Positions 23,585 to 30,210 of a stretch of 37,960 bases of DNA are shown piece by piece. The translations under genes and the position numbers were made by a program. The stretch is from Candidatus Bipolaricaulota bacterium (GTDB lineage: Bacteria; Bipolaricaulota; Bipolaricaulia; UBA7950; UBA9294): the NCBI GenBank assembly GCA_030606565.1, contig JAUWGE010000015.1, positions 1 through 37,960 of the forward strand. Direction: 5' to 3'. Each line of letters starts with the position of its first letter. Position 1 is the first letter of the stretch. The notes under the pieces are model-generated. The model was not told the origin of the DNA. It saw nothing but the letters and a program-made list of their open reading frames with translations, and searched no databases.

Positions 23585-24079
23585 TCATTTCCACCGCTGG
23601 AAGCACTTCTTACACTCAGCCCTGGGAAAGCGACTTCCACAGGACAACATCCGCCTCAGCGCCTCAGCAGCCCTCCTTGGCGGAATCACGTCCGATTCCA
23701 CCATCCGATCAAGCAGCCACAGCGTACCGTGCACCGGCAACCCTTCCTGTTGCGCCAACTTGCGCAGAGGTCCCTCGTTTGTGAGAAGCGTTCCGTTTAA
23801 TGACCTGGCTAAAACAAAGGTGGACAGGTCACTGACGGAGAGTCGACGATACTGAGCTCTCAGGAAGGCCACTTCTTCCACTTGCTGGCCGGAAAGCTCC
23901 GCTTGTCGTAAGCCATATGCCAGCACCTCCTCAGCATCCGGCTGAAGCAGTTCAGCGATAACAACGTCCGGCGCGACCAACTCCAAAGAAAGATGAAAGA
24001 GCTCCCGCAATAGCTCGCTGAGATGCAGGTCAATCAAAACGTTGGCATCAACTACACATGGTTGCGGGATACTCACCAT
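23585..24079 (-). CDS. PIN-domain protein, partner of the XRE-ImmA/IrrE protein
   Basis: 164-residue PIN-like nuclease fold. The N-terminal acidic strand is CVVDANVLIDLHLSELL (Asp11 in the first metal position), followed by VVIAELLQP with the Glu of the second, LSVSDLSTFVLARSLNGTLLTNEGPLR with the later acidic residues, and the tail GTLWLLDRMVES with three C-terminal cysteines. The pattern DxNVLIDL ... E ... D ... LLTNE...L fits the PIN proteins that pair with XRE-ImmA regulators. The ATG lies inside the upstream gene, overlapping it by 32 bases, so translation is coupled. RNase toxin activity is inferred from the family. Confidence 0.8.
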   Translation of the reverse strand: MVSIPQPCVVDANVLIDLHLSELLRELFHLSLELVAPDVVIAELLQPDAEEVLAYGLRQAELSGQQVEEVAFLRAQYRRLSVSDLSTFVLARSLNGTLLTNEGPLRKLAQQEGLPVHGTLWLLDRMVESDVIPPRRAAEALRRMLSCGSRFPRAECKKCFQRWK

Positions 24080-25115
24080 ATTGTCTTTCTTCTTCCTGCA
24101 GGAACCTCGCTAGAGGCTTCCCTAGCAGCTCTGCCGCTCGCGATCTGGAGATCAGGCCCTCAACAAGAGCACGCATCACCAACCGTTCCATTCGACGTCC
24201 AGCTTTCTCTGGAGGGACAGGCTCTCCCGGCTCTTCACGATGCCACCCCCGGCGGCGAAATTCCCGGAACCATCGGGTAGCAGCCGCCTCGGAGAGAATC
24301 CCCAGGTCCTTTGCTCGATAGATCCACGCTTGCATGCTCATCCCGTATTTGTGTTTCAGCGAATGCAGTTCGCTGAGGTCCAAACCTCGTCGCTTAGGCC
24401 CCAGCTCAAAACGCACGATCGCTTCGGGGACCAGAAAAGCCCCGGCAAAGCGGTGAGCGGCCTTTTCATCGTTCACACCTTCATTGGGTTCCAACACCAG
24501 ATGGCCAAGCTCGTGAGCCAGGTTAAAGCGTTGGCGATCCCCTGGCAGTCCACTTTTGACGATGATGACTGGCACTGCTCCGTTCGCCCAGACGGTCAGA
24601 CCGTCGAAATCATCATGAGCCTCTACCAGCCCAACCTTTATCCCTTGATCCTCCAATACCTCCACCACGCTCTCAATCGGGCTTTGACCAAGCTTCCAGG
24701 CAGCACGCAGGTCCATCGCCACGCGCTCAACATCATCTAGAGAACCTGCGTGGCAGTTGACGCTGCTAGGCACAGCAAACTGGGGCGCTCCTTCAAAGAA
24801 GCTCTCCACGTCCAGATACCGCTCTAACCATTCTTTGGTACGCGCCAGGATGGCTTTCTCCTCTTTGGCAGACAAAGAGCTCCGGCAACGGAAGACTGGG
24901 GCGGTCATTTCAACAGTCACAGGGCGCAAGAAATACTCGGTCTTGACGCCTAATGCTTGAGCCAAGCGAATTAGTACAGGAGAAGAAGGAGTGTTCAACC
25001 CTCGTTCATATTTGGAAATTGCCATCACACTTACACCCACCATTTCCGCCAGAGCGCGCTGACTAAGAGTGGCAGCTCTCCGGGCGCCCTTTAGCCGTTC
25101 CCCAATCACCATCAC
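24048..25115 (-). CDS. XRE-family HTH regulator with ImmA/IrrE metallopeptidase domain
   Basis: 355-residue two-domain protein. Residues 4-60 form a lambda-repressor-type HTH (RLKGARRAATLSQRALAEMVG, SKYERGLNTPS, LIRLAQALGV). Residues ~140-270 form the ImmA/IrrE domain with the zinc motif RFNLAHELGHLVLEP (HExxH) and the downstream DEKAAHRFAGAFLVP. The C-terminal ~60 residues are helical and basic. Such proteins repress their own operon and may be cleaved, or cleave, on stress. Its promoter shows paired inverted half-sites, strong evidence of autoregulation. It is followed, with overlap, by a PIN gene; the pair acts as a toxin-antitoxin-like module. Confidence 0.9.
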   Translation of the reverse strand: MMVIGERLKGARRAATLSQRALAEMVGVSVMAISKYERGLNTPSSPVLIRLAQALGVKTEYFLRPVTVEMTAPVFRCRSSLSAKEEKAILARTKEWLERYLDVESFFEGAPQFAVPSSVNCHAGSLDDVERVAMDLRAAWKLGQSPIESVVEVLEDQGIKVGLVEAHDDFDGLTVWANGAVPVIIVKSGLPGDRQRFNLAHELGHLVLEPNEGVNDEKAAHRFAGAFLVPEAIVRFELGPKRRGLDLSELHSLKHKYGMSMQAWIYRAKDLGILSEAAATRWFREFRRRGWHREEPGEPVPPEKAGRRMERLVMRALVEGLISRSRAAELLGKPLARFLQEEERQYGEYPATMCS

Positions 25116-25130
25116 ACACCTCCTTTCTTA

Positions 25131-25170
25131 AGGTTTACATTATACGCATATTTTGGCCGTTTGTAAACCT
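25131..25170 (-). promoter_or_regulatory. Promoter with inverted operator half-sites of the XRE-ImmA/PIN operon
   Basis: Minus strand: TTTACA (25167-25162), a 17-base spacer, TATAAT (25144-25139), then AGGAGG before the start codon. An 8-base perfect inverted repeat, AGGTTTAC/GTAAACCT, brackets it: one arm (25163-25170) covers the -35 and the other (25131-25138) directly follows the -10. A dimeric XRE repressor bound here would block RNA polymerase. Confidence 0.8.
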
Positions 25171-25696
25171 ACGCGTCGCCTCGCTGAAAATAAGCTCATC
25201 TGACCCGTCAAGTCGTCAATCGCTGATCTCACCTTACACCTTCACCGTCGGATCGTCTGGATCCTACTGCAGTTACCCCCAGGGAGCAAAAGGAAGCCGT
25301 GGTATATTCGTCGCGCTGCCCCGCGTTGCTGCAATTTGAGCACCTGCCGTAACTACGGTGTACACAGTTTCGCGTTCCGGTCAGAGTCCCGGAGACTCAA
25401 CACCTATTTCTTCTTATTTTCGCCTTGGACGCCGTCTTTTCAGCGATCGCCCTGCCAGCTTCTCACTTGAGGGGATGTAGTAAGATCCTCTTGAGAATAC
25501 TACATCCCCCAGGCCATGGTGCCATTCTGAAGAAAGAATGAAGCCTTTCAAGGAAAAGCATTAGGGAGACAGGAAGCAATCTACCGAACAGTAAAATAAG
25601 TGTTATGTCCCCGAAAATCCTGACTTCAATCCTAACCCAAGCTCAAGCTGGAATTACCCGGGGATCTTTAAAGGATAACAGCTATAGTTCGAAACT
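25171..25696. other. Intergenic region containing repeat copy 5
   Basis: No gene supported. The repeat occupies about 25386-25616; the flanks show no convincing frame. The right edge leads into the promoter of the AbrB/PIN pair. Confidence 0.5.
25386..25616 (+). repeat. GGGGACA inverted-repeat element (copy 5, full length)
   Basis: Left end GTCCCGGAGACTCAACACC (diverged), right end AAGTGTTATGTCCCCGAAA. The inner palindrome GGGGATGTAGTA...TACTACATCCCC is perfect, and CATTCTGAAGAAAGAATG is present. Confidence 0.85.
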
Positions 25697-25744
25697 TTGA
25701 CGAGGCTTCCTGGTGACGTATACTGAAGTTAGAATGTCTAACTT
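25697..25744 (+). promoter_or_regulatory. Promoter plus palindromic operator of the AbrB/PIN pair
   Basis: TTGACG (25697-25702), 16 bases, TATACT (25719-25724). Directly after the -10 lies a perfect palindrome AAGTTAGA-ATG-TCTAACTT (25726-25744) covering the expected transcription start. The gene's GGGAGGAGGGAG and ATG (25771) follow. Autorepression by the AbrB-type protein at this palindrome is the natural reading. Confidence 0.75.
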
Positions 25745-25770
25745 TTTAACTTTTGGGAGGAGGGAGCCCT

Positions 25771-26052
25771 ATGTCCCTAGTGAAGGTCAAGAAGAAATAT
25801 CAGGTGACCATCCCCGCGGAGATTCGTAAGGAACTCAACCTCAAGGTCGGCGATTACCTGGAGGTCAAGGCCCAAGGCACGGCGATCATCCTCAAACCGA
25901 AAGCCGTGATCGATAGGGGGAAGGAGGAGGCTTGGGAGAGGTTGCGCGAGCTCCTAGAGAGGGTCCATCGCAAGATCGGCGAGGTCCCCGGAGGAGGAGG
26001 TCGAAAAAGATGTGCTAGAGGCGATCAGAGCTATAAGGGGAGAGGAGCCTAA
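25771..26052 (+). pseudogene. AbrB/MazE-type antitoxin with C-terminal frameshift
   Basis: SpoVT/AbrB swapped-hairpin DNA-binding antitoxin: VKVKKKYQVTIPAEIRKEL, NLKVGDYLEVKAQG and TAIILKPKAVIDRG. The N-terminal ~75 residues are normal. After RKIGEVP the frame turns glycine/arginine-rich (GGGGRKRCARG...), whereas the next frame reads PEEEVEKDVLEAIRAIRGEEPNLGSEG and stops at 26071. That is the expected acidic helical tail of this family, and its TGA would overlap the GTG of the PIN gene. A single extra base near 25984-25990 (GTCCCCGG) explains both facts. The DNA-binding half is intact, while the toxin-binding tail is lost unless this is a sequencing error. Confidence 0.75.
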
Positions 26053-26067
26053 CCTAGGGAGTGAAGG

Positions 26068-26494
26068 GTGAAGGTCGTCCTTGACACCAGCATCTTGACC
26101 GCGGCCCTCCTCAAGCGTGGAGGGATCAATGACCGGGTGCTCCAGCAGGGAGGGAAGGGCTATGAGCTCTATCTCTCCGAGGCCATCCTGGAAGGAAACC
26201 CACCGCGTCCTCTTGACCTACCCCAGGATCAGAAAGCGCTATCCCTACAGCGATGGAGACGTGGAGGATTCCATCGAGCGGCTGCGTGAGGCGAGTTACG
26301 TCATCTCCAGATGGCCCAAGATTGAGGTCATCAAGAAGGACCCTAAAGACGACATGATTCTAGCCTGTGCCCTTGAGGTGGGAGCGGATTACATCGTCTC
26401 CAAGGATGACCACCTCAAGAGCCTTGGGGAGTATCGGGGGATCAAGATCGTATCCACCGACGAGTTTCTCAGGTTATTAAGACCTCTACAGTGA
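26068..26494 (+). pseudogene. PIN-domain toxin, frameshifted
   Basis: The GTG at 26068 begins MKVVLDTSILTAALLKRGG (first metal Asp) and continues to LYLSEAILE. Near 26191-26196 (GAAGGA) the frame shifts by one. The other frame continues THRVLLTYPRIRKRYPYS, then KDPKDDMILACALEVGADYIVSKDDHLK with the remaining acidic residues, and ends VSTDEFLRLL. Joined, the two give a normal ~140-residue PIN toxin. Removing one G restores it. A fragment of the repeat family starts directly after the stop codon. Either the module is decaying or two one-base sequencing errors fell in adjacent genes. Confidence 0.75.
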
Positions 26495-26538
26495 ACAATC
26501 TACTGAACAGGAGAATAAGTGTTATGTTCCTGGGGAAC
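26495..26538 (+). repeat. GGGGACA element, isolated right end (copy 6)
   Basis: CAATCTACTGAACAGGAGAATAAGTGTTATGTTCCTGGGGAA matches only the last ~45 bases of the family. It abuts the stop codon of the broken PIN gene. Confidence 0.7.
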
Positions 26539-26568
26539 CCCTGCCTATCGGGAAGCGGCCTAGTAGTC

Positions 26569-27096
26569 TCACCTTTCAGCAATGTCCAGGGGGCTATAGA
26601 CCCGAAGCCCCTCCACCCGTGTGAAATCGGGATCGGCAGTGGCAAGATCCAAGATCCCTTCCGCCTCCATCACGGCCGCCGTCAGGGAGTCGTTGACCAA
26701 AAGGCCGTCCCGTCGGCGGTAAGGATGGCTAATCTTCAGGACATCTAGGGTTAGTCCTACCACTTCGATACCCATTTCTGAGATGGCCTCGGTTTGGGTC
26801 TGGCAATCGGCGAGTTGCTCCACCACATTGGGCTTCTCCCGAAGCTTCTTCGCTACGTTCCCCGACGTTACCAACCTCTTGGTTACAGCCTCGATCATCA
26901 TCAGCCGATGCAGGACTTCCAAAAGGATATGCACTGCGGTGAGGCCCCAAAGCTCTCCCCGCTCGCAGCGCTCAAGGAAGCTCGAGCACTCCTGCGAGAT
27001 CCCGGTGAAGTGGTAGATAAAGATATTGGCGTCGATAAAGACGGTTTGTTCGGCGGGCAACTCTGGAAGTGGGAGTGCCTTTTCTTCAGGCGGCAT
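26569..27096 (-). CDS. PIN-domain toxin (VapC-like) of RHH/PIN pair
   Basis: 175-residue PIN protein. TVFIDANIFIYHFTG carries the first Asp, LLEVLHRL the Glu, and HPYRRRDGLLVNDSLTAAVMEAEG with LATADPDFTRVEGLRVYSP the later acidic residues, so the four-acid site looks intact. The ATG at 27096 (MPPEEKALP) has GAGGAAGAGGAG upstream and overlaps the antitoxin gene by 11 bases; an earlier in-frame start lacks a ribosome site. RNase toxin activity is inferred from the family. Confidence 0.85.
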   Translation of the reverse strand: MPPEEKALPLPELPAEQTVFIDANIFIYHFTGISQECSSFLERCERGELWGLTAVHILLEVLHRLMMIEAVTKRLVTSGNVAKKLREKPNVVEQLADCQTQTEAISEMGIEVVGLTLDVLKISHPYRRRDGLLVNDSLTAAVMEAEGILDLATADPDFTRVEGLRVYSPLDIAER

Positions 27097-27310
27097 AGAA
27101 CTCCTCTTCCTCCAAGATGGCTTGGACAACCCGGGGCGAAGCCCGCAATGTACCTTTAGTCTCTTTGACCACCCGACCTTGCTTTCGCTTGAGATACTGA
27201 CGCAGGGCTTCCTCGATCAGCTGGGAAAGCTTTTTATCCTCCTTGGCTGCCAGGACCTTCAGCTCGGTGATGACTTCCTCCTCTAGAGCAGTACCGAGTT
27301 TCTTCTTCAT
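27086..27310 (-). CDS. Ribbon-helix-helix antitoxin
   Basis: 74-residue RHH protein. TALEEEVITELKVLAAKEDKKLSQLIEEALRQYL is the strand-helix-helix core of CopG/MetJ-like antitoxins. A basic linker (KRKQGRVVKE) and an acidic tail ending EEEEFYAA follow, which would wrap the PIN toxin. First gene of the pair, overlapping the toxin start. It probably represses its own promoter at a palindrome 22 bases upstream. Confidence 0.85.
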   Translation of the reverse strand: MKKKLGTALEEEVITELKVLAAKEDKKLSQLIEEALRQYLKRKQGRVVKETKGTLRASPRVVQAILEEEEFYAA

Positions 27311-27331
27311 GGCAATTTACCTCCAGTGAAT

Positions 27332-27344
27332 CTTACCCGGTAAG
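27332..27344. promoter_or_regulatory. Palindrome in the RHH antitoxin promoter
   Basis: CTTACC-C-GGTAAG is a perfect 6-base palindrome 22 bases before the antitoxin ATG. On the minus strand it lies between TTGATT and TAAGAT, a -35/-10-like pair with an 18-base spacer. It is followed on the plus strand by TTAGAA, also seen next to the AbrB operator. Confidence 0.5.
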
Positions 27345-27515
27345 TTAGAAAGAAATCAAGATTTTTTTCTACCTTTCTTCCCCTTCAGGGGGTTGGGGCA
27401 TCGGTCGAGGGTCTACGTCGGATTCTGTTACCTTAAAGAGTCTAACCTTCTCTTTTGAGTTTCGTCCCGGCTCGCCGCGTCATTGATGGGCAAATAGCGT
27501 AAGGCAGGCGGAGTT

Positions 27516-27600
27516 CCGATTCCGGGGACACCATACCTATTTCTTCTTAAGTTTTCGTCTTTCACGCCGTCTTTCCAGCGCTCGCCCTGCGGGCTTCTCG
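27516..27600 (+). repeat. GGGGACA element, isolated left end (copy 7)
   Basis: TTCCGGGGACACCATACC, then TTTCTTCTTAAGTTTTCGTCTTTCACGCCGTC and CGCTCGCCCTG match the left ~75 bases of the family; homology is then lost. Confidence 0.7.
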
Positions 27601-27641
27601 CTATTTCGAGTAGGTAACTCAAACTTGAGCTTGCCTGCAAG

Positions 27642-27750
27642 TTTATTATGAGGAAGCCATGAAGCCATGAAGAGTCAAGAACGAGGGGGCAAGGTTTGTA
27701 GGGTCCATATTATGAAACCTTTCCCTGGTTTCCTGGCTTCCTAATAATTT
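27642..27750. repeat. Nested inverted repeat, about 110 bp
   Basis: The outer arms TTTATTATGAGGAAGCCATGAA (27642-27663) and TTCCTGGCTTCCTAATAATTT (27730-27750) are inverted. The inner arms AAGGTTT (27691-27697) and AAACCTT (27715-27721) are also inverted and correctly nested. A direct GAAGCCAT repeat sits in the left arm. It could be a small non-autonomous element or a structured RNA; it is unrelated to the GGGGACA family. Confidence 0.5.
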
Positions 27751-27860
27751 CAAGGCTTTTCAGTTCAAGAGGGTGTCCTAAAGCGGGGTTTGTCCGCACT
27801 CAGCCAAGTTGCTCACCCTGGATAACAAAGAGCCAAGGATCGTGCCTTTCATATAAGAAG

Positions 27861-27897
27861 TGATCTGCTCCGCCCTTTGAAGCGACGGAGCAGATCA
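27861..27897 (-). terminator. Strong hairpin downstream of the VWA/RTX/PKD gene
   Basis: Perfect 12-base stem TGATCTGCTCCG/CGGAGCAGATCA with a 13-base loop, 29 bases past the stop codon. On the minus strand it is followed by CTTCTTATAT, a moderate T-tract. It is likely an intrinsic terminator. Confidence 0.65.
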
Positions 27898-27925
27898 GCC
27901 AACGGTCGTCGTTCTTCTCGGATCC

Positions 27926-29965
27926 TTACGGATCCGCCTTAACAACAGGAGGACGGTTCAGGTTGTTCACATGAACAGTCAGTGAGTCACTGGAACTGGA
28001 ACCACAAGCATCCCTCACTGTGAGGGTGAGCACAATCTTCTCCCCTTCACAGCGATCCGTCACCGGCGCGGTGTAGCACGGGTGAAGTAGTGTTGGATCA
28101 TCAAACGTCCCACGGCCACACTCCGCTGTCCAGCAGTAAGTCAGCACGTCACCGTCCGGATCAGAGGCAGAGCAGGTCAGGCGGACACTAGCACACTCGT
28201 CCATGACCAGGTCTTCACCTGCCACAGCAATAGGCGAATGATTGACGTTTCTCACGTGGACAATCAGGCTGTCGCTCACACGCGCTCCGCATTCATCCGT
28301 CACGGTCAGTCTCAGGATGATGTCTTCTCCTTCACAGCGATCGGTTGCCGGTGCGGTGTAACACGGATGGAGCAGCGTGGGATCATCAAACGTCCCGCGA
28401 CCACACTCCGCGGTCCAGCGGTAGGTAAGTGTATCTCCATCTGGATCAGAGGCAGAGCAGGTCAGGCGGACACTAGCACACTCGTCTACGGCAAGGTCTT
28501 CCCCTGCCACAGCAACCGGTGAATGATTTACGTTATTGATGTGCAGGCTAAACGAGTCGCGTCCTGTAGCGCCACAGCTATCTGTCGCTGTGAGGGTGAT
28601 GAGGACGTCCTCCCCCTCGCAACGATCGGTCATCGGAGCATAGTAGATAGGTTCGAGTGATGTCGGGTCGTCAAATCGGCCTGCCTCCGCACGCCAATAA
28701 ATCTCAGCTACATTGCAGTCGTGGTCAACGACCGTTCCGTGTAGCTTAATGGATACCCCCTCGTCGACATATTTGCCACTAGGCGGCGCACAAGGGTGAG
28801 CAACCGGTGCAGCAGGAGGGCAGACTGCAGCAAGGGGACAGGATAGACTAGGGCAGCGACAGCCTGGATAAGGCCCCTCGATCACCATCCCTTCAAGGAG
28901 GATATCGCATCCATCTACGCGGTAAAGCTGGTTATTCCCCGGTCCACCGAGGAGCTGATCATTCCCCACTCCACCGTAAAGGATGTCATCGCCGCTCTCC
29001 CCTTCAAGCGAGTCATCGCCCGGGCCTCCGCAGAGCACATCATTCCCTGCCGCACCGAACAGCCGGTCATCCCCGGGGTCGCCGATGAGAACATCGTTCC
29101 CGTCTCCTCCCTCGAGGATGTCATTTCCCTCGCCACCGAGTAGGATGTCGTTCCCATCAAGGCCAATGATGAGATCATTCCCGGCAAGGCCGTAAATCAG
29201 GTCATTTCCTGGCGTTCCGTACAGCGTATCATTGCCTTCTGTTCCCCATACTACATTAGTAATCCCAAAGCACGCATACTCTGATGGTACCATGGGGACG
29301 GTTGGCTGCTCTGGAAGTGAGATCACGGCAAAGAGCGCCGCGAATAGATCTTTTGCCTCACTCACATCACGGTACTCACCGCCGGTCGCCTCTGCCATCG
29401 CGATCATGGTTGCGCGCACCTGCTCTTCCACATCGAGCCCGATAACATGCAGGACCGTCGGAGGCGTCATCGTAGCGATCATATGAGCAACGACGAGCGG
29501 GTCCCCGCCACAGGTCTCCTCACCATCGCTTATAAGGACGATCGCACTCTCCCCTGAAAACGCGGAGATCTCGTTCGACGCCACTACCAGCGCGTCGGCG
29601 AGGGGGGTCAGCCCCTGCGCCTTCACCCCGCGGAATGCGGCGATCATCTCTTCGCCCACGGAAGCGTTAAACTGAAGAAGAGGGAAGAGCGGCTCGATGT
29701 CCTGACAACTTGCTTCCCTATCGCTCTTGGCGATCCGATGGCCGTAAATGAAGAGCCCCACATTGACCCCTTCAGGGAAGATTTCCAATAGTTCGACCAA
29801 CGCTCCCTTAGCCACGTCCAATCGGGACCCACCATCGAACGGCTTATTCATGCTGTTCGACGCATCGAGAATGAAGACTAAGTTCTCCGGGGTTGCCCAG
29901 GCAACGAGGGAGAAGAAAAGCGATCCGATCAACAAACCAGTTAGCAGCAGTCTCTTGCCACGCAT
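27926..29965 (-). CDS. Secreted VWA protein with RTX-type calcium repeats and PKD-like domains
   Basis: 679-residue exported protein. A signal peptide (RGKRLLLTGLLIGSLFFSLVAWA) is followed by a von Willebrand A domain with the MIDAS motif DASNSM (Asp34), the TPLADAL threonine and LISDGEET. Residues ~240-350 hold about eleven GGxGND-x-L nonapeptide repeats (YGTPGNDLIYGLAGND..., GGPGDDSL), the parallel beta-roll calcium sites of RTX proteins. Then come a Cys/Pro-rich linker and three PKD-like units of ~95 residues with ASDPDGD, RWTAECGRGTFDDP and TDRCEGE; units 2 and 3 are nearly identical at DNA level, 285 bases apart. The tail ends VVKADP. The ATG at 29965 follows AGGAGGTAAGA. Surface adhesion or matrix function is likely; no anchor is seen. 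Confidence 0.85.
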   Translation of the reverse strand: MRGKRLLLTGLLIGSLFFSLVAWATPENLVFILDASNSMNKPFDGGSRLDVAKGALVELLEIFPEGVNVGLFIYGHRIAKSDREASCQDIEPLFPLLQFNASVGEEMIAAFRGVKAQGLTPLADALVVASNEISAFSGESAIVLISDGEETCGGDPLVVAHMIATMTPPTVLHVIGLDVEEQVRATMIAMAEATGGEYRDVSEAKDLFAALFAVISLPEQPTVPMVPSEYACFGITNVVWGTEGNDTLYGTPGNDLIYGLAGNDLIIGLDGNDILLGGEGNDILEGGDGNDVLIGDPGDDRLFGAAGNDVLCGGPGDDSLEGESGDDILYGGVGNDQLLGGPGNNQLYRVDGCDILLEGMVIEGPYPGCRCPSLSCPLAAVCPPAAPVAHPCAPPSGKYVDEGVSIKLHGTVVDHDCNVAEIYWRAEAGRFDDPTSLEPIYYAPMTDRCEGEDVLITLTATDSCGATGRDSFSLHINNVNHSPVAVAGEDLAVDECASVRLTCSASDPDGDTLTYRWTAECGRGTFDDPTLLHPCYTAPATDRCEGEDIILRLTVTDECGARVSDSLIVHVRNVNHSPIAVAGEDLVMDECASVRLTCSASDPDGDVLTYCWTAECGRGTFDDPTLLHPCYTAPVTDRCEGEKIVLTLTVRDACGSSSSDSLTVHVNNLNRPPVVKADP

Positions 29966-30210
29966 TCTTACCTCCTTATCGGTTCCCCCTATCTCGAACC
30001 TTATTGTACAAGAACGCACACAGAAATTTCCGTAATCCAGATTACAGTCGGCCTTTTAAAAGGAGCTAAACGGGCGCCCTTTTGGGTAATGGACAAGGTA
30101 TTAGTGTAGATCGTCACCGCGAGGAAAAGGGAGTAAGCAGAGTAAACCCCCTCAGCCTGGGATGATCTCGCAATAGTAGGCTAGGCGTGCGATCGTTGAC
30201 AGTTAAGGAT

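Larger units (their letters stand above)
27311..27925. other. Gap between RHH/PIN pair and the PKD protein gene
   Basis: No gene supported. It contains the antitoxin control region, a left-end fragment of the GGGGACA repeat, a nested inverted repeat at 27642-27750 and the hairpin at 27861-27897 (separate entries). The right edge of the accessory island probably falls here. Confidence 0.5.

Noticed and set aside
23115-23606. A 163-codon minus-strand frame running through repeat copy 4 and the zinc-ribbon gene
   Set aside because: It spans a repeat element and the antisense of a better gene, resembles no family, and its tail is shared with the other repeat copies. It was treated as element sequence, perhaps with transposase remains.
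14487-27600. CRISPR array made of the repeated sequences
   Set aside because: Repeats are ~230 bases, dispersed and separated by genes; no short regularly spaced repeats or cas genes.
27428-27640. A 70-codon minus-strand frame over the left-end repeat fragment
   Set aside because: Most of it is repeat-family sequence read in reverse; no ribosome site or family match.
28983-29195. Serine/proline-rich plus-strand repeat protein
   Set aside because: It is the reverse reading of the RTX nonapeptide repeats, which make perfect sense on the minus strand.
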